Part shown: piece after piece, positions 1 through 14,300 of the stretch | How the letters are laid out: each line of letters begins with the position of its first letter | Position numbering within the stretch: position 1 is the first letter of the stretch | Assembly: GCA_022575985.1 (NCBI GenBank) | Contig: JAKSXM010000007.1 | Span: 7,442,501 to 7,506,500, forward strand | Length of the DNA stretch: 64,000 bases | Source: Anagrus nilaparvatae | Taxonomy: Eukaryota; Arthropoda; Insecta; Hymenoptera; Mymaridae | Direction of reading: 5' to 3' | Position numbers and translations under genes: made by a program | The notes under the pieces: model-generated | Told to the model about the DNA's origin: nothing | Database searches by the model: none | The model's input: the letters and a program-made list of their open reading frames with translations, nothing else

Positions 1-3000
1 CATTCGTAAATTAAAACTTAAGGACAGTACAACGTAGCTGATAAATTTTGTAAGGTATGTCAATTTAAAATAAAAGTATATAAATTAATAGTAATTCTTA
101 GCTGTATTTGAAATAAATCGATGAACTACTTGTATATATATCCTCACAAATTCATTTCACTTGCGAGAAGAAAGTATAAATAATAAATAACTGTGAATAC
201 ATGCTTTTTAGATAACCTAGGATCTAAATTAACATAAACCACGAATATAGCACTTACGCAAAATTGAAAATTAAATATTATTTAATTATTATATTTCCGA
301 AGACTATGTCAGGTTAATTTTAATTATTATTCTCAATAAATTAACTTACGTTTTTCACTTCGTTTCTTGATTCGTTTTTGACAATAAATTGTAAACTCGC
401 AAGCGAAATGAATTTCTAAAGATATAAATAACAAAAGAATTTACTAAAATTTCTCGTAATAATAAGTAAAGAATTAAATCTTACGTTAGAATTAAAAAAT
501 ATATTAATAAATTGTTTAATTAATCATAAGGAATTTTTTACTATAATATTAATTAAAACAGCAGATTAATGTGCATACTTTTAATTATAATTCATATGTT
601 TACGAGTATAAAGAGTTTGATTTTTCCCGGTTTTTAAGAACATTTTAATTAATTTAATTGAATTATTTAAATGAAGTTACGATAAGGTTAGCTGTAAAAC
701 CGAACATGCACTTTTATCCATTTTTCTCACAAGAGAGTTAAATCATCTCATCGGTTGAGAATAGTAAATTTAAACCAAAAATTTACAACAAAAACCTCTA
801 AAATATCTTTCGTTTGCTAATTTTAACGCACATTAAAAAAAAAAAAGTAATTAATTGTCAATTAAAAAAATCTATCAAACACAACTAAATCACTAATTAA
901 AATATTAATATTTCATAAAACGTAAATACACATACATAATTTGAAATATTCAGAGTCAATTATATTTAAAATTGACATTTAACTCATCAAAAATTGAAAA
1001 TAATAAAACATGTATATAATATAAATTTGCTTTAGGGCAAAATATAAAATAACGATTACTCAAATAAATGAAACGTTAAAAGCTTCAATTTTTTTTTCCT
1101 ATTCTATTATTTTATAGTTATCTATAAAAAATTTTTTTTCTTTTAAAAAAAATCAGTACTCGATTCCAATTCTAATCTGATTGTTCAAATATAAAATAAA
1201 AAAAAGTTTACAAGTTATTATAAATGAAAGGACAAAAAAAAATTGTAAAAAGAATTTTTTTTTATATATTGGATTTTTTTATTCACTTGATTGTGTTAGT
1301 ACTTGATTCAAAAATTCATAATAGATAAAGTGTTTTGTTATATATTTGTAAAATAAAGACTAATGAATTTTTTTCTATAAATCTTGTATTGTTTAGTGAA
1401 AAATAAAAATTTGTTAAATAATAGTAGCCCCTGAATTTTCATAATAATATATATAGAGAAAATGTTTTAGTTTATTTTACCGCATCAATAATATCAATTT
1501 GGTTTGCAAATTAAATGATAACCTAGAGAATATATTTCTATTAAAATAATATGAATAATATATACGAATATTACTGTTATATATGAAAAGGATAAAAAAG
1601 AAATTGTTCAACGAACTAAATTTTTTTTTTTTTTTTTGGATGCCTTAAGTCAACATTTATTTTTCTCATGGTAATTGATTTTATTTTTCTTTTAAATTTC
1701 ATATAAAATACTAGTATGTATTATTATTCTTATGAAAGCTCTTTTTTTTGTGCTTGCTGATAAAAGAATACACATTTGGCATATATAAAATATATTTTAT
1801 AAAAAAAAATTACTCTTAAACTTGTCAATTTTTTTTTTTTTCGTTTGGTTATTCACATAAAATAATATTAAATTTTTTCATGCGAAACTAGGAAAATATG
1901 GCATTTTTGGTGAGTTGAATTTATATTTGTTTAAATGAGAAAAGTAAAATAAAGATTTGTATGCATAAAAAATCTCACGTTTTTTGTACCATAAATGAAT
2001 CCTCGTTTTTTTTTTGATACAGTAGACAAAATTTTTAGTCAAAGGTAACAGGTCCATATATTTAGAAATTTTCATCTGCAAATGGTTTCTTTTTTGATGA
2101 AAGAAAGATAAAAATGTGATACAAATATTTTATACTCAGTTTATACTTGCATTTGCATCTCGAGCAAGATCTCAAGAAATATGGATCATTTCAGCTTCTA
2201 TTCCCTGAATTTTAAAGTCATTCTTATATACCAAGCTGCAAGCTGTACCACCTTATATAAATATCATATTCCAAAAATTTTTTGAGGGTTGGAGGGGTGG
2301 TACAGGGTATAATCTAAGATCCCCGGAGTCGGACTATGGAGTACTTATTTTTAGTTGAGGTGGATTCTCTTAGCTACATAATTTTTTTTTTTCAAAAAAT
2401 TATCAACACCTTGTAATACTATAATTGGTAAATCAGGTATTGATTAATAATCAAAAACTGAGTTTTGGACATAAGCATAATTATAGCAAAGCATTAACTT
2501 TCCTTTTCGAAACACGCTGTTTCAAATTAACTCTTTTCTCAAAACGCATTGTTTTAAAACAACGCTCATTTGAACCCACCCTCAGATTTTTTTAGTTAAA
2601 AAAATATAAGCTTGTAACAGTTTGCTGAAAATATTAATTTTTTTATATCATAACATTTTCGAACCAAATATTAAATATTTATATTTGAACTCAGTTTAAA
2701 AACATTATATTTAATCGAAAAAATGTCTTGCACGCCAGGCTTAAATTACTTAAATTAAAGCATTCACATTGTTCTCGTTCTAATTACACTAATAAAATTG
2801 TATAACTTTCAACAAAAAATTCATAATACTATTGAAATATCAAATAAAAGATAATAACCTAATAAAAATAAAACGTTATTTTTTAAACTAAAAAAAAAAA
2901 CAAAAGATAACCTAAGATGCTTAATACTTGCAATAATAACTTCAATATTCAATTTTGTATAAATTTCTGTGCAATAAAATTGATATTGGGTTTAAAAAAA

Positions 3001-6000
3001 ATAAAATAAATGTTACATACCTTTCGAAAAAATAAATAAATAGATAATACAAAAAATAACATCTGATTCTAAGGTGAGAGAGTACAAAATTGGTTGAGCA
3101 AATTGGTCGATTATTTATACGTTTGCCCTTTTGTTTAGATTTTATATAAAAGACTTTCTTTTCTTTTTTTTGCTTTTTTTTTTTATACTATAAGAAAGTG
3201 CTTAAACCAACGAGACAATCGAATTGGATTTTTCTATTGGAATTCTAAATGGAAGTGACTTTAGTGAAATTGCAAATTAAACTTTTTTCTTCTATTTTCT
3301 ATTGTAATAAAGTTTGTAATTTCTTTCAATTTTTTTTTTTCTTAAAGTAAACAGATTTTTATATTGGATTATAAATAATTTAATAAAATTGTAATTTTAT
3401 ATATGTCATTAAATATGATATATGCAAGGTATAAAAACTTAATGACATATGATAATAACCTTGAATGGTAATTTAATAAAAATTATGAGTTTTTTAAAAA
3501 AAGTTGTATTTAATTTGATACAATTTGAAATATTAAACCAAAAAAAAGTTTTTTAAGATAATTGTTGACCATGAAAGTAAATGTAAGATACATATAAATA
3601 AAAAATATTTTATAACGAACAATAAAATGAATTTTATTATTGAAATCGATTGGGGTTGATACTTAGAGATAATAATCAATATTGATTTTATCAAGCTGGT
3701 TTTTAATTAAAAAAATTGAAGAATAAAAAAAAAGATTGAATAAATTTTAGATTAAAATAAAAGTTACTTTGTTTGCTTGTTTTTTTACTCAACATGTTTT
3801 TTTAATGCATTAAAATGTGTTATTCTAAGATTCTACTGCTTTATGTGTAATCTTTTTTTAAAGATAAAAACTTTTATTTTACTAAAAGAAAAATCTCAAA
3901 GGTTTTAAATACTAAGTGATTTATCGTGCATTATCAATTTTTTTATTTATTCTCGCTATTCAGGATTAGTGAATATTCAGTTTTTGACGTTTTTTTTCTT
4001 GGAGAAAATTAAAATATTTTATTGGTTAATAATGTCTCTAGAATTTTCAATAAAGCAAGTAGGGCCTTACTTTTCATTCAAAAAATAAGCATCCCTATGA
4101 TTTATGGGTCATTCACAACATATTTAGTCTCAAAAACTCGAATGGTTAAAAAATTGAAGTAATTGAAAAAAATTTGAAACAGAAAAACCAGACAGTATCT
4201 GGACAGTATAATATTCCAATGACAATGACACTGCGGAAACGACTCCCTCAGTAATTTATAGTTTCAATTACTAATAACAAAATTAAAATCACTCTTATAA
4301 ATTTCCCAATTTTAATAAATGAAAATGCAATAAATAATAGAGAGACTTGTATAAATTATAAAAAAATATAATAAATTTTTATAAGATTTCTGTTTTACAT
4401 ATTAATCATAAAAAAGCAAGTCGAAAAAAAAAAAAAGAAAAAAATGCTTCAGAATTTTGCATATAAATGAGTGACAGGTATGCAATATAATCAAATTCAA
4501 TATAATTTATATTATAAATTTATATTCAACATATTTTCATCTCTTTCTAAGCTTATGTTTTTTAGCACATATAAGCAGGAATAAATAAAATGCATATTTA
4601 CTTGCTGTGTTTTATGGTACAAAACCTTTTTTTTATTTTTTATGTACGATATTAACTTTTTTTTACCTCGTCGGAAAATTCACCTAAATATTACTTTTAT
4701 ACGTATTTTGGAAAGGAGTTTCAATCACTTTGACAGAATATGTGGTGTATGAAAAAAAAAAAATATATTTCTTTTATAGTGGTAGCAGTGACAAAAGAGA
4801 TTTTATATACCACCACACATTTATATTTATTTATTTTTGTAAATATACAAAGATTAATTAGATTTTTTGGCCAGATTTTTTTTTTTTGTGCTACAAGATT
4901 AATGTTTGTAAAGAATTGTTATTTTTTGTTGGAATTGTGTTATTATAATTGTAAAATTAAAAAATAATTTATTAAATGGTGTTAATTTAGAGCTGTAATT
5001 ATTATGATGAATTTTCATAATAGTCGTAGAAAATAATTAATTGTTATGTACTGTGTTGAGTATAGTTTTTGGTGATTTTTTTTTGTGTGGGATTTTTTTA
5101 CGAGAAAAATATTGTTAATTAATTTGTAATTAAAGGTATAGAGAATAATAATTTTTATAACAATAACAACGTGCACAAATCACCTATGCTAAAAAAAATA
5201 ATTTTTATGTTTGAATAGTTGAACCAAAATACTCCCAAAATATCTAACTCTTAGTTGGATACTTTAAAGGGGAATCCCTGTTCAAAACTATTAACTTTTT
5301 TGTTGCTTTTGTATAAGAATTATTTTTCTTTGTTTTGATAAATAAATTGTATTGACAAATATTTTTAATAAAAATCACAAAAAATTTGTCAAAAACTATA
5401 CACCACACAGTAAACCAACTTTTAGTAAAAAAAAGAAATAGGTGTAAATAGGTTAACTTTTTTTCATTATGCACTTTAACCTACTTGAAAATTAATTGTA
5501 TATTTTTATAATGTATCTTCTCTGACTACTTTTTTCATTTCAACCAAATGTTAATTATCTTAAAGCAAAAGAATAAAAGTATAATTATTCAAGCAAGCAA
5601 AGAGTTAAAAAAAATAATAATTTTTTAACTCAAAAAATAAAAAATTGTAACAAAAGTTATATTTTTTTAATAGTGAGTATCTAGACTATATTTTAGCAAC
5701 CTTTGAAGATTATAATACCTTTAGTGACACATCTTCTTATATATTTTTTTATTATTATAATTTTCTCTTTTTTTACGTTTTTATTACAAAAGCCAGATGA
5801 GTTCTCAGTGCATCTCTCTTTTCCTAACGTTAATTATACTTTAGTAAAAAACCATAGATTTAAGTGCATCTTCCTACTTATTTTTCTCTCTTTTTTAAAT
5901 TTTTTAACTTTTTTTTCTCGTTATATTTAAGCTTCTGGGCTACTATATACAATAAACCCCTACGTGCATAGCGTACTAAAAACGACCTAAAAGCTGTTTT

Positions 6001-6480
6001 GTGGTTTACAAAATATTTCTTTTTTTTCTCTCTTATTACTATTATTATTATTATTTTTATAAATAAGAGAAAAAAAGTTTTATATTTAAATTCAGTGTAA
6101 TTATACATTATTTCATCAAAAGTTACGAGATATCGTTTGTCTGTTTTATAAAAAAGAATTGCACCACACATACACACACACACACATACAAGCAATTTAA
6201 TTTAAGAACAAATTAACTTTTAGTTGCTCTTAAAAGATCTTTTTCTTTATTCTTTTTCGAGTTCTTTTTTAAATCTGGACTTTTTAGTTTTTCAGATATT
6301 TTAATTTCATTAACGTTATAATAAAAAGTTAATTTTATTTTTCTTGCATTTTAAAATTAAAATTTTAAATTCTTTTATTTTAATTAAATTTTACATTTTT
6401 TTGACATGGAAGAATGTAATATTAAAATAGTTCAACAAAAATAATGTAATACATTATTTCTTATATTTAAAATTTACAAT
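1..6480. other. AT-rich stretch without a recognisable gene
   Basis: I see no convincing coding exon on either strand. The longest ORFs here are lysine/phenylalanine/isoleucine-rich products of A/T homopolymers and lack any domain pattern. Visible content is poly-A/poly-T tracts and a short CA-type microsatellite at about 6166-6190. It could be intergenic or a large intron of a gene outside the window; nothing in the sequence decides this. Confidence 0.6.
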
Positions 6481-6710
6481 TTTTTAATTATAAAGGCTAT
6501 TGCTGGGTATGCATAATGATTTGGCCCCCGCGACTAAAACTAGCCTAAATAGTAGCATCCGAAAAGTTGTTAAGAAACTCAGTGATTGCTGTTGGGATTA
6601 GGACACAACAGGCCCCCAAAAACCTAACAAAATCCAAGAAAACGACTTTTTCTAGGCTTTATTTAATTTCTGCGACCCATGAACAAGTAACTTGCCTGGA
6701 AAACTTGAAA

Positions 6711-6915
6711 TCCCACGTAAAAAGATTAAGCTTAATTTTAGGTAAGATTACTGAAGTAAGCTTACGGACCATTTACGGACTAACCTAAAAAGGGACTAAC
6801 CTAGTTCAGTAAGCTTACTGCAGTATGCTTACGTCAAAATTAAGCTTTTTTAGGTTAGTCCGTAAACTTACTTTAGTAAGCTTATCCAAAATTAAACTTA
6901 ATCTTTTTACATGGG
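6711..6915. mobile_element. Palindromic MITE-like element
   Basis: The ends are inverted copies: CACGTAAAAAGATTAAGCTT near 6714 and the reverse of a near-identical string ending in CTTTTTACATGGG near 6913. The interior is itself self-complementary, with repeated AAGCTTAC, GGACTAACCTA and TAGGTTAGTCC blocks. The length of about 205 bp and lack of an ORF fit a non-autonomous foldback/MITE. A related fragment lies near 16868-16925. No target-site duplication was identified. Confidence 0.55.
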
Positions 6916-7015
6916 TTATCATCACTTTTTACAAAAAAAAATTTTTCGAACATTGGGGCCTATTTAAGGGCCTATTTAATACAATTAAAATTTTTCAAAA
7001 ATTAGTTTTTTAAGA

Positions 7016-8600
7016 ATACAAAAATGCACTCATTGGGATATTGAATACGGTTCCAGACATAATTTTCCGAGCTTCTTCTAGGAGGAGGTACACTCGTACC
7101 ATTACAAGGGCAAACAAACATAGACTTTATGATTTATTTTAATTAAACATTTACATTATCAAATTAACTCCTTTCTTCACTGCATCAATACACGTGTGCT
7201 TTGACTATACCAAATGCTACAATCAAAGCACATAAGTATATTAATTTTTAATCAAGTAATGAAGAAAGAACTTTGTAATGTAATAAAATTTAAATTACTG
7301 CTATCATAAGAGCAAACATAAAAAGGTCCTATCAAATTTAACAAAAAACGACCAACAAGCACATAAAAAAAATATAACTTTAACTGTCATAGAAACAATA
7401 AAAGAAAGAAACGAAAATCACCAAAGTATAAAATAATCTGTTTTCTATACAAAACTTCTTGTCCATTATTACCTTTAGAAAAAATAAATCTTTCAAAAAC
7501 AAACGAAACTAATGGCAGTTTAAGGTACATAATTGAAATATTCCTTTTGCCTCGTTAAATACAAAACGACAATAGTCTTTCAAAAACAAGACTGTTGCAT
7601 TTTGCAGATATATATAGAAGAACCAAGCTTGTTTTATATATAAAAGTTGGACATTTCTCTTAAATAGTAAAAGCTCTGATGAAGAGAAGGAAAGAGAATT
7701 TTGAGGTTATGTTCTATATTACGAAAAGGTAAAACGTTATCGCGGTAGCACAGAACAACAGCGTCTATATATATATACGACATAAACGACAACAGCAACG
7801 ATGACTTTGTCAGTTATAATACCAAAGCAGGTATGGTATATGCAAAGTAATCGTTGGCGGTCGCATAAGTTTAGCATATATTTCTTGTTTTTGGTATCAC
7901 TATGCTGTCGCTTTCGCTAAGTCTTCTATGCTTTTAAGGTATATTTAAGTATTAAACTCGTATAGAGGTATTTTTTTTTCGTCTTTGTATGTGTTTGTAA
8001 TTTTTTTTTTATGTGAATATATCGTAAAATGAGGACGTTAAAAAAAAAAGAAATGTTATGTAAAGGGTGTTGTTTCCTTAAAAGTGTTTGAAAAAAAAAG
8101 AAACTTCCGACTCTGTTGCATATTCTAATATATTTCGTTATAATGTATAAAATATTCTGTCGATTTTTTTTTCTGATTTAAAGGTTTTTTTTATAAACTC
8201 TTTTTTTTTTTATTATTAGAATATGTAAATTTTATATATAACATAATTTAAAAGAAAAAAAAATATGTGTTTAGCTTTTTATACATTTTATCTTAAAAAT
8301 ATCTTTATTTTTTAATAAAAAAGTTCTTAAAAAGATTAAAAAAAAAGAAATATTTTTATCTTTATAAAAAAGTTTTTTTTTTTTATAATCTTACTTAATT
8401 TTGCAAAGAAAATAATAGCTTTTAGAAATTTAATTAAGATATTGTTTATTTATACAGAATTTATTAAATGCTAAACTGTTAATAATTACAAAGGGTTGTG
8501 TTTTAGTTTATAAAGGTAAGATGAAATTATTCTGCTTGAGGTGCAATTAAATACTTTGAATTTTAAAAACTTATTAGAAAATTTTTAAAATAGTCTAATA
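7016..8600. other. Intergenic stretch with a less AT-biased patch
   Basis: No coding exon recognised. Roughly 7060-7140 and 7680-7930 are less A/T-monotonous than the surroundings and could be a noncoding exon or promoter region, but no splice structure or ORF supports this. The remainder is poly-T/poly-A rich. Confidence 0.4.
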
Positions 8601-8616
8601 GATATTTAAATACAAA

Positions 8617-9014
8617 TTCAAGTTGCTTTATGCTGATGATCTATAAATATATGTCCAGGCCCCTGTCAATGAGATTGGTAATGGATTTTCTCGCTTGTCG
8701 GAATCTGCTAAAAAAGTTTCAGAGTGGGCACAGCTTAATTGCTTATTCCTTAACACCAGAAAAATCCAGGCTATTATTGACTTTTGACTGATTGTTGCTA
8801 TTTTTAACTTATTTATTTAATTTTATTTTTATATCAGCTTTAATTCCAAATTAAATTAAATCTTTTTTAACTAGTTTCACCTCATAGCATATAAACTATT
8901 TATTTAAGTTAAACAATATACATTAATTAGAACTATAATAATAATAACTTTGCAAGAGTATAGTTAGTTTTGTTTATACAAATAAAGGCAATAATAATAA
9001 TAATAATAATAATT
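8617..9014 (+). mobile_element. Decayed LINE: RT fragment plus (AAT)n tail
   Basis: Translation around 8624-8790 reads like the active-site part of a Jockey/CR1-type reverse transcriptase: LYADD, then an in-frame stop, IYVQAPVNEIGNGFSRLSES, then KVSEWAQLNCLFLNTRK and QAII. This fits the usual YADD, V-x-WA-x-N-x-L-x-LN-x-x-K-x-QAI pattern. About 200 bp further on the sequence ends in ACAAATAAAGGCAATAATAA followed by more AAT units, a typical 3' tail of insect LINEs. The copy is truncated at 5', internally deleted and carries a stop, so it is dead. Confidence 0.6.
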
Positions 9015-11332
9015 TTATGAGGTAAAAAAAAATTGATAAAAATATTAAAATATTTTTGAAAGAAGCTTCGAGTTTGAGTTATTAGTAAATATCAAAATTA
9101 AATGCTTGTGTTAAAACAGTAGATTAATTACCAGATTTTTAACATAACGAACTTACATTGAGTTCATATTATATTAACTAAAAGAATCTAATATCATCAA
9201 TGAATAGATCAATGATTCACTTATTTCATTCAAAAAATAAAATAAAAATAAAGTCAGTCAAATAAATTATAAAAATATGTAACAATCGTTTAGGTAGAAA
9301 TTAAATATAATAAATATATCATTTATGATAACTATTTAGCAATCAGCCAGAATAAAAAATTTAAATTGTGTGACAAAAATTCATTATAAAGAGTATCCTT
9401 TATATATCATTCACAATACTTTTCTTTTACGAGAAAGTAAAGCGCCATCTAGAAACTTACAAATGAAAAAAACATCTAGCAAGAATTATTTATTTATAGA
9501 TGCTGTATTTAAAAATTCATGAATATATTCATTTTTCAAATTTATTTAAAAAAAACCAAAAAGCTTAGCTTTTATAGATTAAATTTTATAGATTCAATTC
9601 CAAAAAAAACTACTTATTGAGAAAATAATGTTATTTTAAAAATGAAATATATAAAAAAAAAAATTTATATATATACCAATTTTATTTTAAAGTAAATAGT
9701 ATTTATATAGTAGTACCTATAGCTACTGCTGCAGCAAGAGGATAGTGAATAATAAAATTGAAGTGTATTTATAATATACATACATTTGTTAGTACTATAT
9801 ACTATTTTTGAACATTAAAAGCTTAGCTCGTAGATCAGATATGCCAATAAACGTAATTCGCTCTTGAATTCTATTTGGAAATGAAATTTTACGAGAATCT
9901 ATCGATTTTATATTCATATTGGATTTTAAAATCTATTCAGTGCTATTGACCTTATTTTTTATATGTAAACAAGTTTTAAATATATATTGAATATATTTTT
10001 TCAATTTAATTATTTTTACATTTAATTTAATTTAAAGAAAATTATTATGAACAATTTTTTTCATAATCTTGGTCATTATTGTTATTTTAGTTATCTAAGT
10101 GCAAAACATTAAGTTTTAAAAGAGATGCTTTTAGTATTATATAAGATGTTATAATATAAAGAGCAATAAAAGTCATTTAATGTTTAAAACTAAAGAGACT
10201 AAATTATTATATATTATATATACAGTATAGTAAAAAGCATTTATTTTCTTTGTATTATATACACTGGTGATGCTTAATTATACAAAATTTTGATTAAAAA
10301 TAATATTCTTTTTAATTATAACTTATTATTTTTAATTAATCTTTTATCACTTGAATAATTATGAAATTTCATAAAAAAAATTTATTCTTTTTTCAAAATT
10401 TTAAATTTTTTTATTTTACCAAATATAACTTTGATACTAATTATTTTTTATGCACAAAAATTAGCATATGTTTTTTTTTACAATTAAAAATACCACCTGC
10501 TAAGGATAACAGGTGCATTATGTTAATTCGTGTACACTTCTTAATACCAAAAATTAGGGTATATTTTAAGTATTTAGGCTTAAGTTTAGTTTTTATTAAA
10601 TTTTTTATCTATGCATGAATTGTTCTTTGCATTAATTAACATTATTTGAATTTTTGAATCTTTTAACGAATATTCAATTTTTCGGAATGTATATTTTCAG
10701 ATTTTTCATTTGCTAAATTTACCATTTAGTATAATTTAAAAAAATTAAAATTCTGCAATATAAATTTTTAAAAATAATAATAATTGTTTCAATTTTCAAA
10801 AAACAGTTTTATTGTAATCTTGCAATTTTCTTATAGAATATAAGCATAGGGTTAAAGAAATTTTACACATCAGGAAATTAAAGCAAATAAACTTAGCATT
10901 AATTCCATCCTTCATCAAGGTTAAAATAAATTGTTAAAAATAAAAATAAAATTACTTTTTTCGATTTTCCTAAAAGTTGCGCATGAAAATATTTTTAATG
11001 TAATCTTGCAATTTTCTTATAGAATATACGCGTAAAAATTGTAATAATGCAAGATCAATAATTTTACTTGCGCCTAATCATTTTTTAGTACGTGCTTTTT
11101 TTGTTTTAAATGACTTAGTTCTTATCTAAACAGTGAACGAAGTGCATAAAAAACTATTATTTTATTAAACTTAACTTAATTTTCTTATTTTAAAATCTTT
11201 TTCTTGAATTAAAAATTTAAGGACCCAGGAGTGGAATGTTTTCTTTTTAGCATTGTTAGATTTCTTAAGCATCAATGTTTTAAAAAATAAGTTTACTAAA
11301 ATATCATGAAATTATGAAAAGGTTCTAAAGTC
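9015..11332. other. AT-rich spacer upstream of the odorant receptor
   Basis: No coding exon or RNA gene seen. Contains A/T homopolymers, and near 10.8-11.0 kb two similar copies of a phrase containing GTAATCTTGCAATTTTCTTA (about 10814 and 10999), a short direct repeat some 185 bp apart. Any promoter of the downstream receptor gene would lie at the right end, but I could not recognise a core element. Confidence 0.4.
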
Positions 11333-14300
11333 ATGGCTACTTCTTATTATTTCAATAAGTTTTATAGAGAGTTAAAATTTTTATTACTTTGTATTGGTGT
11401 TTGGCCCTATGAAAATGGAAAATTATCAAAAAGAATTCGATACGCATTTATTATTAATGGATTAATAGCAATGAGTCTGTTGGTACGGTAACTATTATAT
11501 CTTTATTTTTTTTGAATAACTACTTGTTTGCCTAGTGCATTTACTGTTATCATTAAAAATTATCATGATATCATTTTGTTTCGAACCTGAGGAAAGCAAT
11601 TTAATTTAAAACTTGCGTTAAAATTTTCAGCAATGTATTCTAATACAAAATCGAGTAAATTTTTGAGCACGAAATCGGATAAACGATCTATTCCAGGGTC
11701 TTTGTCCTTTTTGTTATTTTTTATGTAGTATTTAAGTGGTTCCAAACTTATTAAATCAATTTCCGATGTAAGTTTTCTTAAGGAAGTTCTCAATGAATTT
11801 ATCTTTTTATTCAATGAAAGTTTGGTAGGAGCTGGTAGGAGGGCTTCATGGTAGGGAAAATGGCTGGAAAATGGTGGTAGCTAAATTGTTACCAAGTTTA
11901 CCAGCTTTATCTTTTGGTAGTAATATTTAAGTTCATCATTCTCATTTTTTGATAACTTAATGAATTATTTTTCAACTATTTTGGTAAAATATTAAAAAAC
12001 GCCAATTTTAAATTATCTAATCGCCAAAGAATTTAATTTAGTACATAATTTTGGCTTTGCCTCGGAAATTTTCTAAAGGGGTATTTTTTCCTGTTTTAAG
12101 GGTGTTGCGTAATTTTTCAGCCACTTTAGGCACTGATTTCCAATTCATTGACCCAAAAAATCTACAGAAAACCTTTTTCTAACTGAATTGTCGACTTTAG
12201 TCGAATTATCCAATTCTAACTGGAGTATAATATAATGTTTATTAACAGCACTTACAAAAAATAAATATTTGATTTTGTAAATGGTGCCCACCAAAAACAA
12301 TAATACATTTTTTTTGTTAAATATAACTTGAAGTAGATTCCTTCACGTTTGGAGTCATAGTTTACAGATTATCTAAAACAATTCGGTAAAATGTCAAAAT
12401 TGAGGTCAAAATAAAAAAAAAAAAAGTAATTTTTTTTCTGTATAATGACCTAAAATGAGCTTTTTTATAAAAACAGTTTGACCTAAGATATATTCAAGCT
12501 AAAGTATATAGAAATATCTATTTGCTCCAGTCAAAATACGGGTTTGGTTGTATTTTTACTAGCGAACACGAGATTTGCTCTACTACAGGTTTTTTGGGTC
12601 GCTGAACACGAAAATTAAGGTCATTTCGTAAAGAAATGGGGGCTTCACCCTTGAATTTTCAAAAACTACCCCCAAAAAGGTTTTTTTTTACATATTCGCA
12701 CTTTGATCGCTCAGATTTGCACTATACGGTTTTTTTGGGTCGCTGATCAATAATTTCGACTTCTTCTTCATAAATAATAAATATTCCACCCTTGAAATAG
12801 CTAAAACTACCCCTAAAAGGAGTGTTTTTGCTATTTTCGTACTTTTAGCATCCAGGATATGCCTATATAAGTTTTTTTCTAATAAAGAATTTCAGCTTCT
12901 TTTTCATAAATAATTAAAATTTTACCCCTAAATTGGCTAAAACTACCCCCGAAAGTGGGGTGTTTTTGATATTTTCATTCTTTTAGCATCCAAGATATGT
13001 TCATATAACTTTTTCAGGCCGCTAATCAAGAATTTTGACTTCTTTTTCATAAATAATTAAAATTTTACCCCTAAATTGGCTAAAACTACCCCCGAAAGTG
13101 GGGTGTTTTTGATATTTTCATTCTTTTAGCATCCAAGATATGTCCATATAACTTTTTCAGGTCGCTAATCAAGAATTTCGACTTCTTTTTCATAAATAAT
13201 CAATATTTCATTACAAGAAAAGAATTGAAATTCTTGAAAAGTGACCCAAAAAACCTATATGGGCATATCCTGGACGCTGAAAGTGCGAAAATAACAAAAA
13301 CACGCTTTTTAGGGCTGGTTTTAGTTATTTGAAGGGTGAAATATTTATTATTTATGAAAAAGAAGACGAAATTCTAGATTAGCGACCCAAAAAACCGATA
13401 CTGGCATATCCTGGATGCTCAAAGTGCAAAAATAGCAAAAGGCTGGTTTTAGCTATTCTAGGGGTGAAATATTGATTATTTATTAAAAAGAAGTCGAAGT
13501 TCTTGATCAGTGGCCCAAAAAACCCGTATGGTGAAAATCTGAGCGCTTAAAGTGCGAATTTGTAAAAGAAAACCTTTTTGGGGGTATTTTTTGCAAATTT
13601 AAGGGTGAAGCCCCCATTTCTTTAAAAAATGACCCCGACTTTCGTGTTCAGCGACCCAAGAAACCTATAGTAGAGCAAATCTTGTGTTGGCCAGTGAAAA
13701 TACGACATCCCCCCCCCCGTATTTTGACTGGAGTAATTGTGAAAAAGAATCACTTTCGTATATTCGGTCATAAAATAGCGCTGATTTCAAAACTGAAGCA
13801 TTATTGCGAATTCTGGCGGTTAAAATAAAAATATTTCTTTTAAAAGTTTACCACTTGATACCATCATTAAAATACCCATTTTCACCAATTATAATAAAAA
13901 TCTTAGAAGCAACCCATTGAAACTTCAACAAAAACAACAGTTTTTGCCCGTTTTTTGGTCAAGCTGATGCAAGAAACCTATAAAAATGAAATGTTCTTAC
14001 TCACCTCGTTGCATAATCTCGAAAAAAAAAGAGAAAATTAGACTTTTTTTTTCATTGCTAGTAATTTCTTTCCGCTAAAATAGTTACTCATGAAATACTG
14101 CAATAAAGTCAATTAAATTATTTTTAATTTTAGAGTTGTAGAATATATGAAGACAAGGATAAACCAGATCTTTTTGTTGAAGAAGTTTCAGTTTTTCTAA
14201 TATTATTAGCCATTGCTATTATTTATGCCCACTTTGTAATAAATAAAAATCAGGTAATATGATTTATAAATTTTTTGTTTTATTTTTAAAACCAAAAGAA

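Noticed and set aside
5703..6195. Overlapping plus and minus ORFs (75 and 105 codons)
   Set aside because: Phe/Ile/Lys-rich translation of T/A runs and a CA microsatellite; not credible as genes.
12525..13733. CRISPR-like array
   Set aside because: Repeats are long, diverged and symmetrically inverted, with no short constant repeat and unique spacers; the context is a eukaryotic intron.
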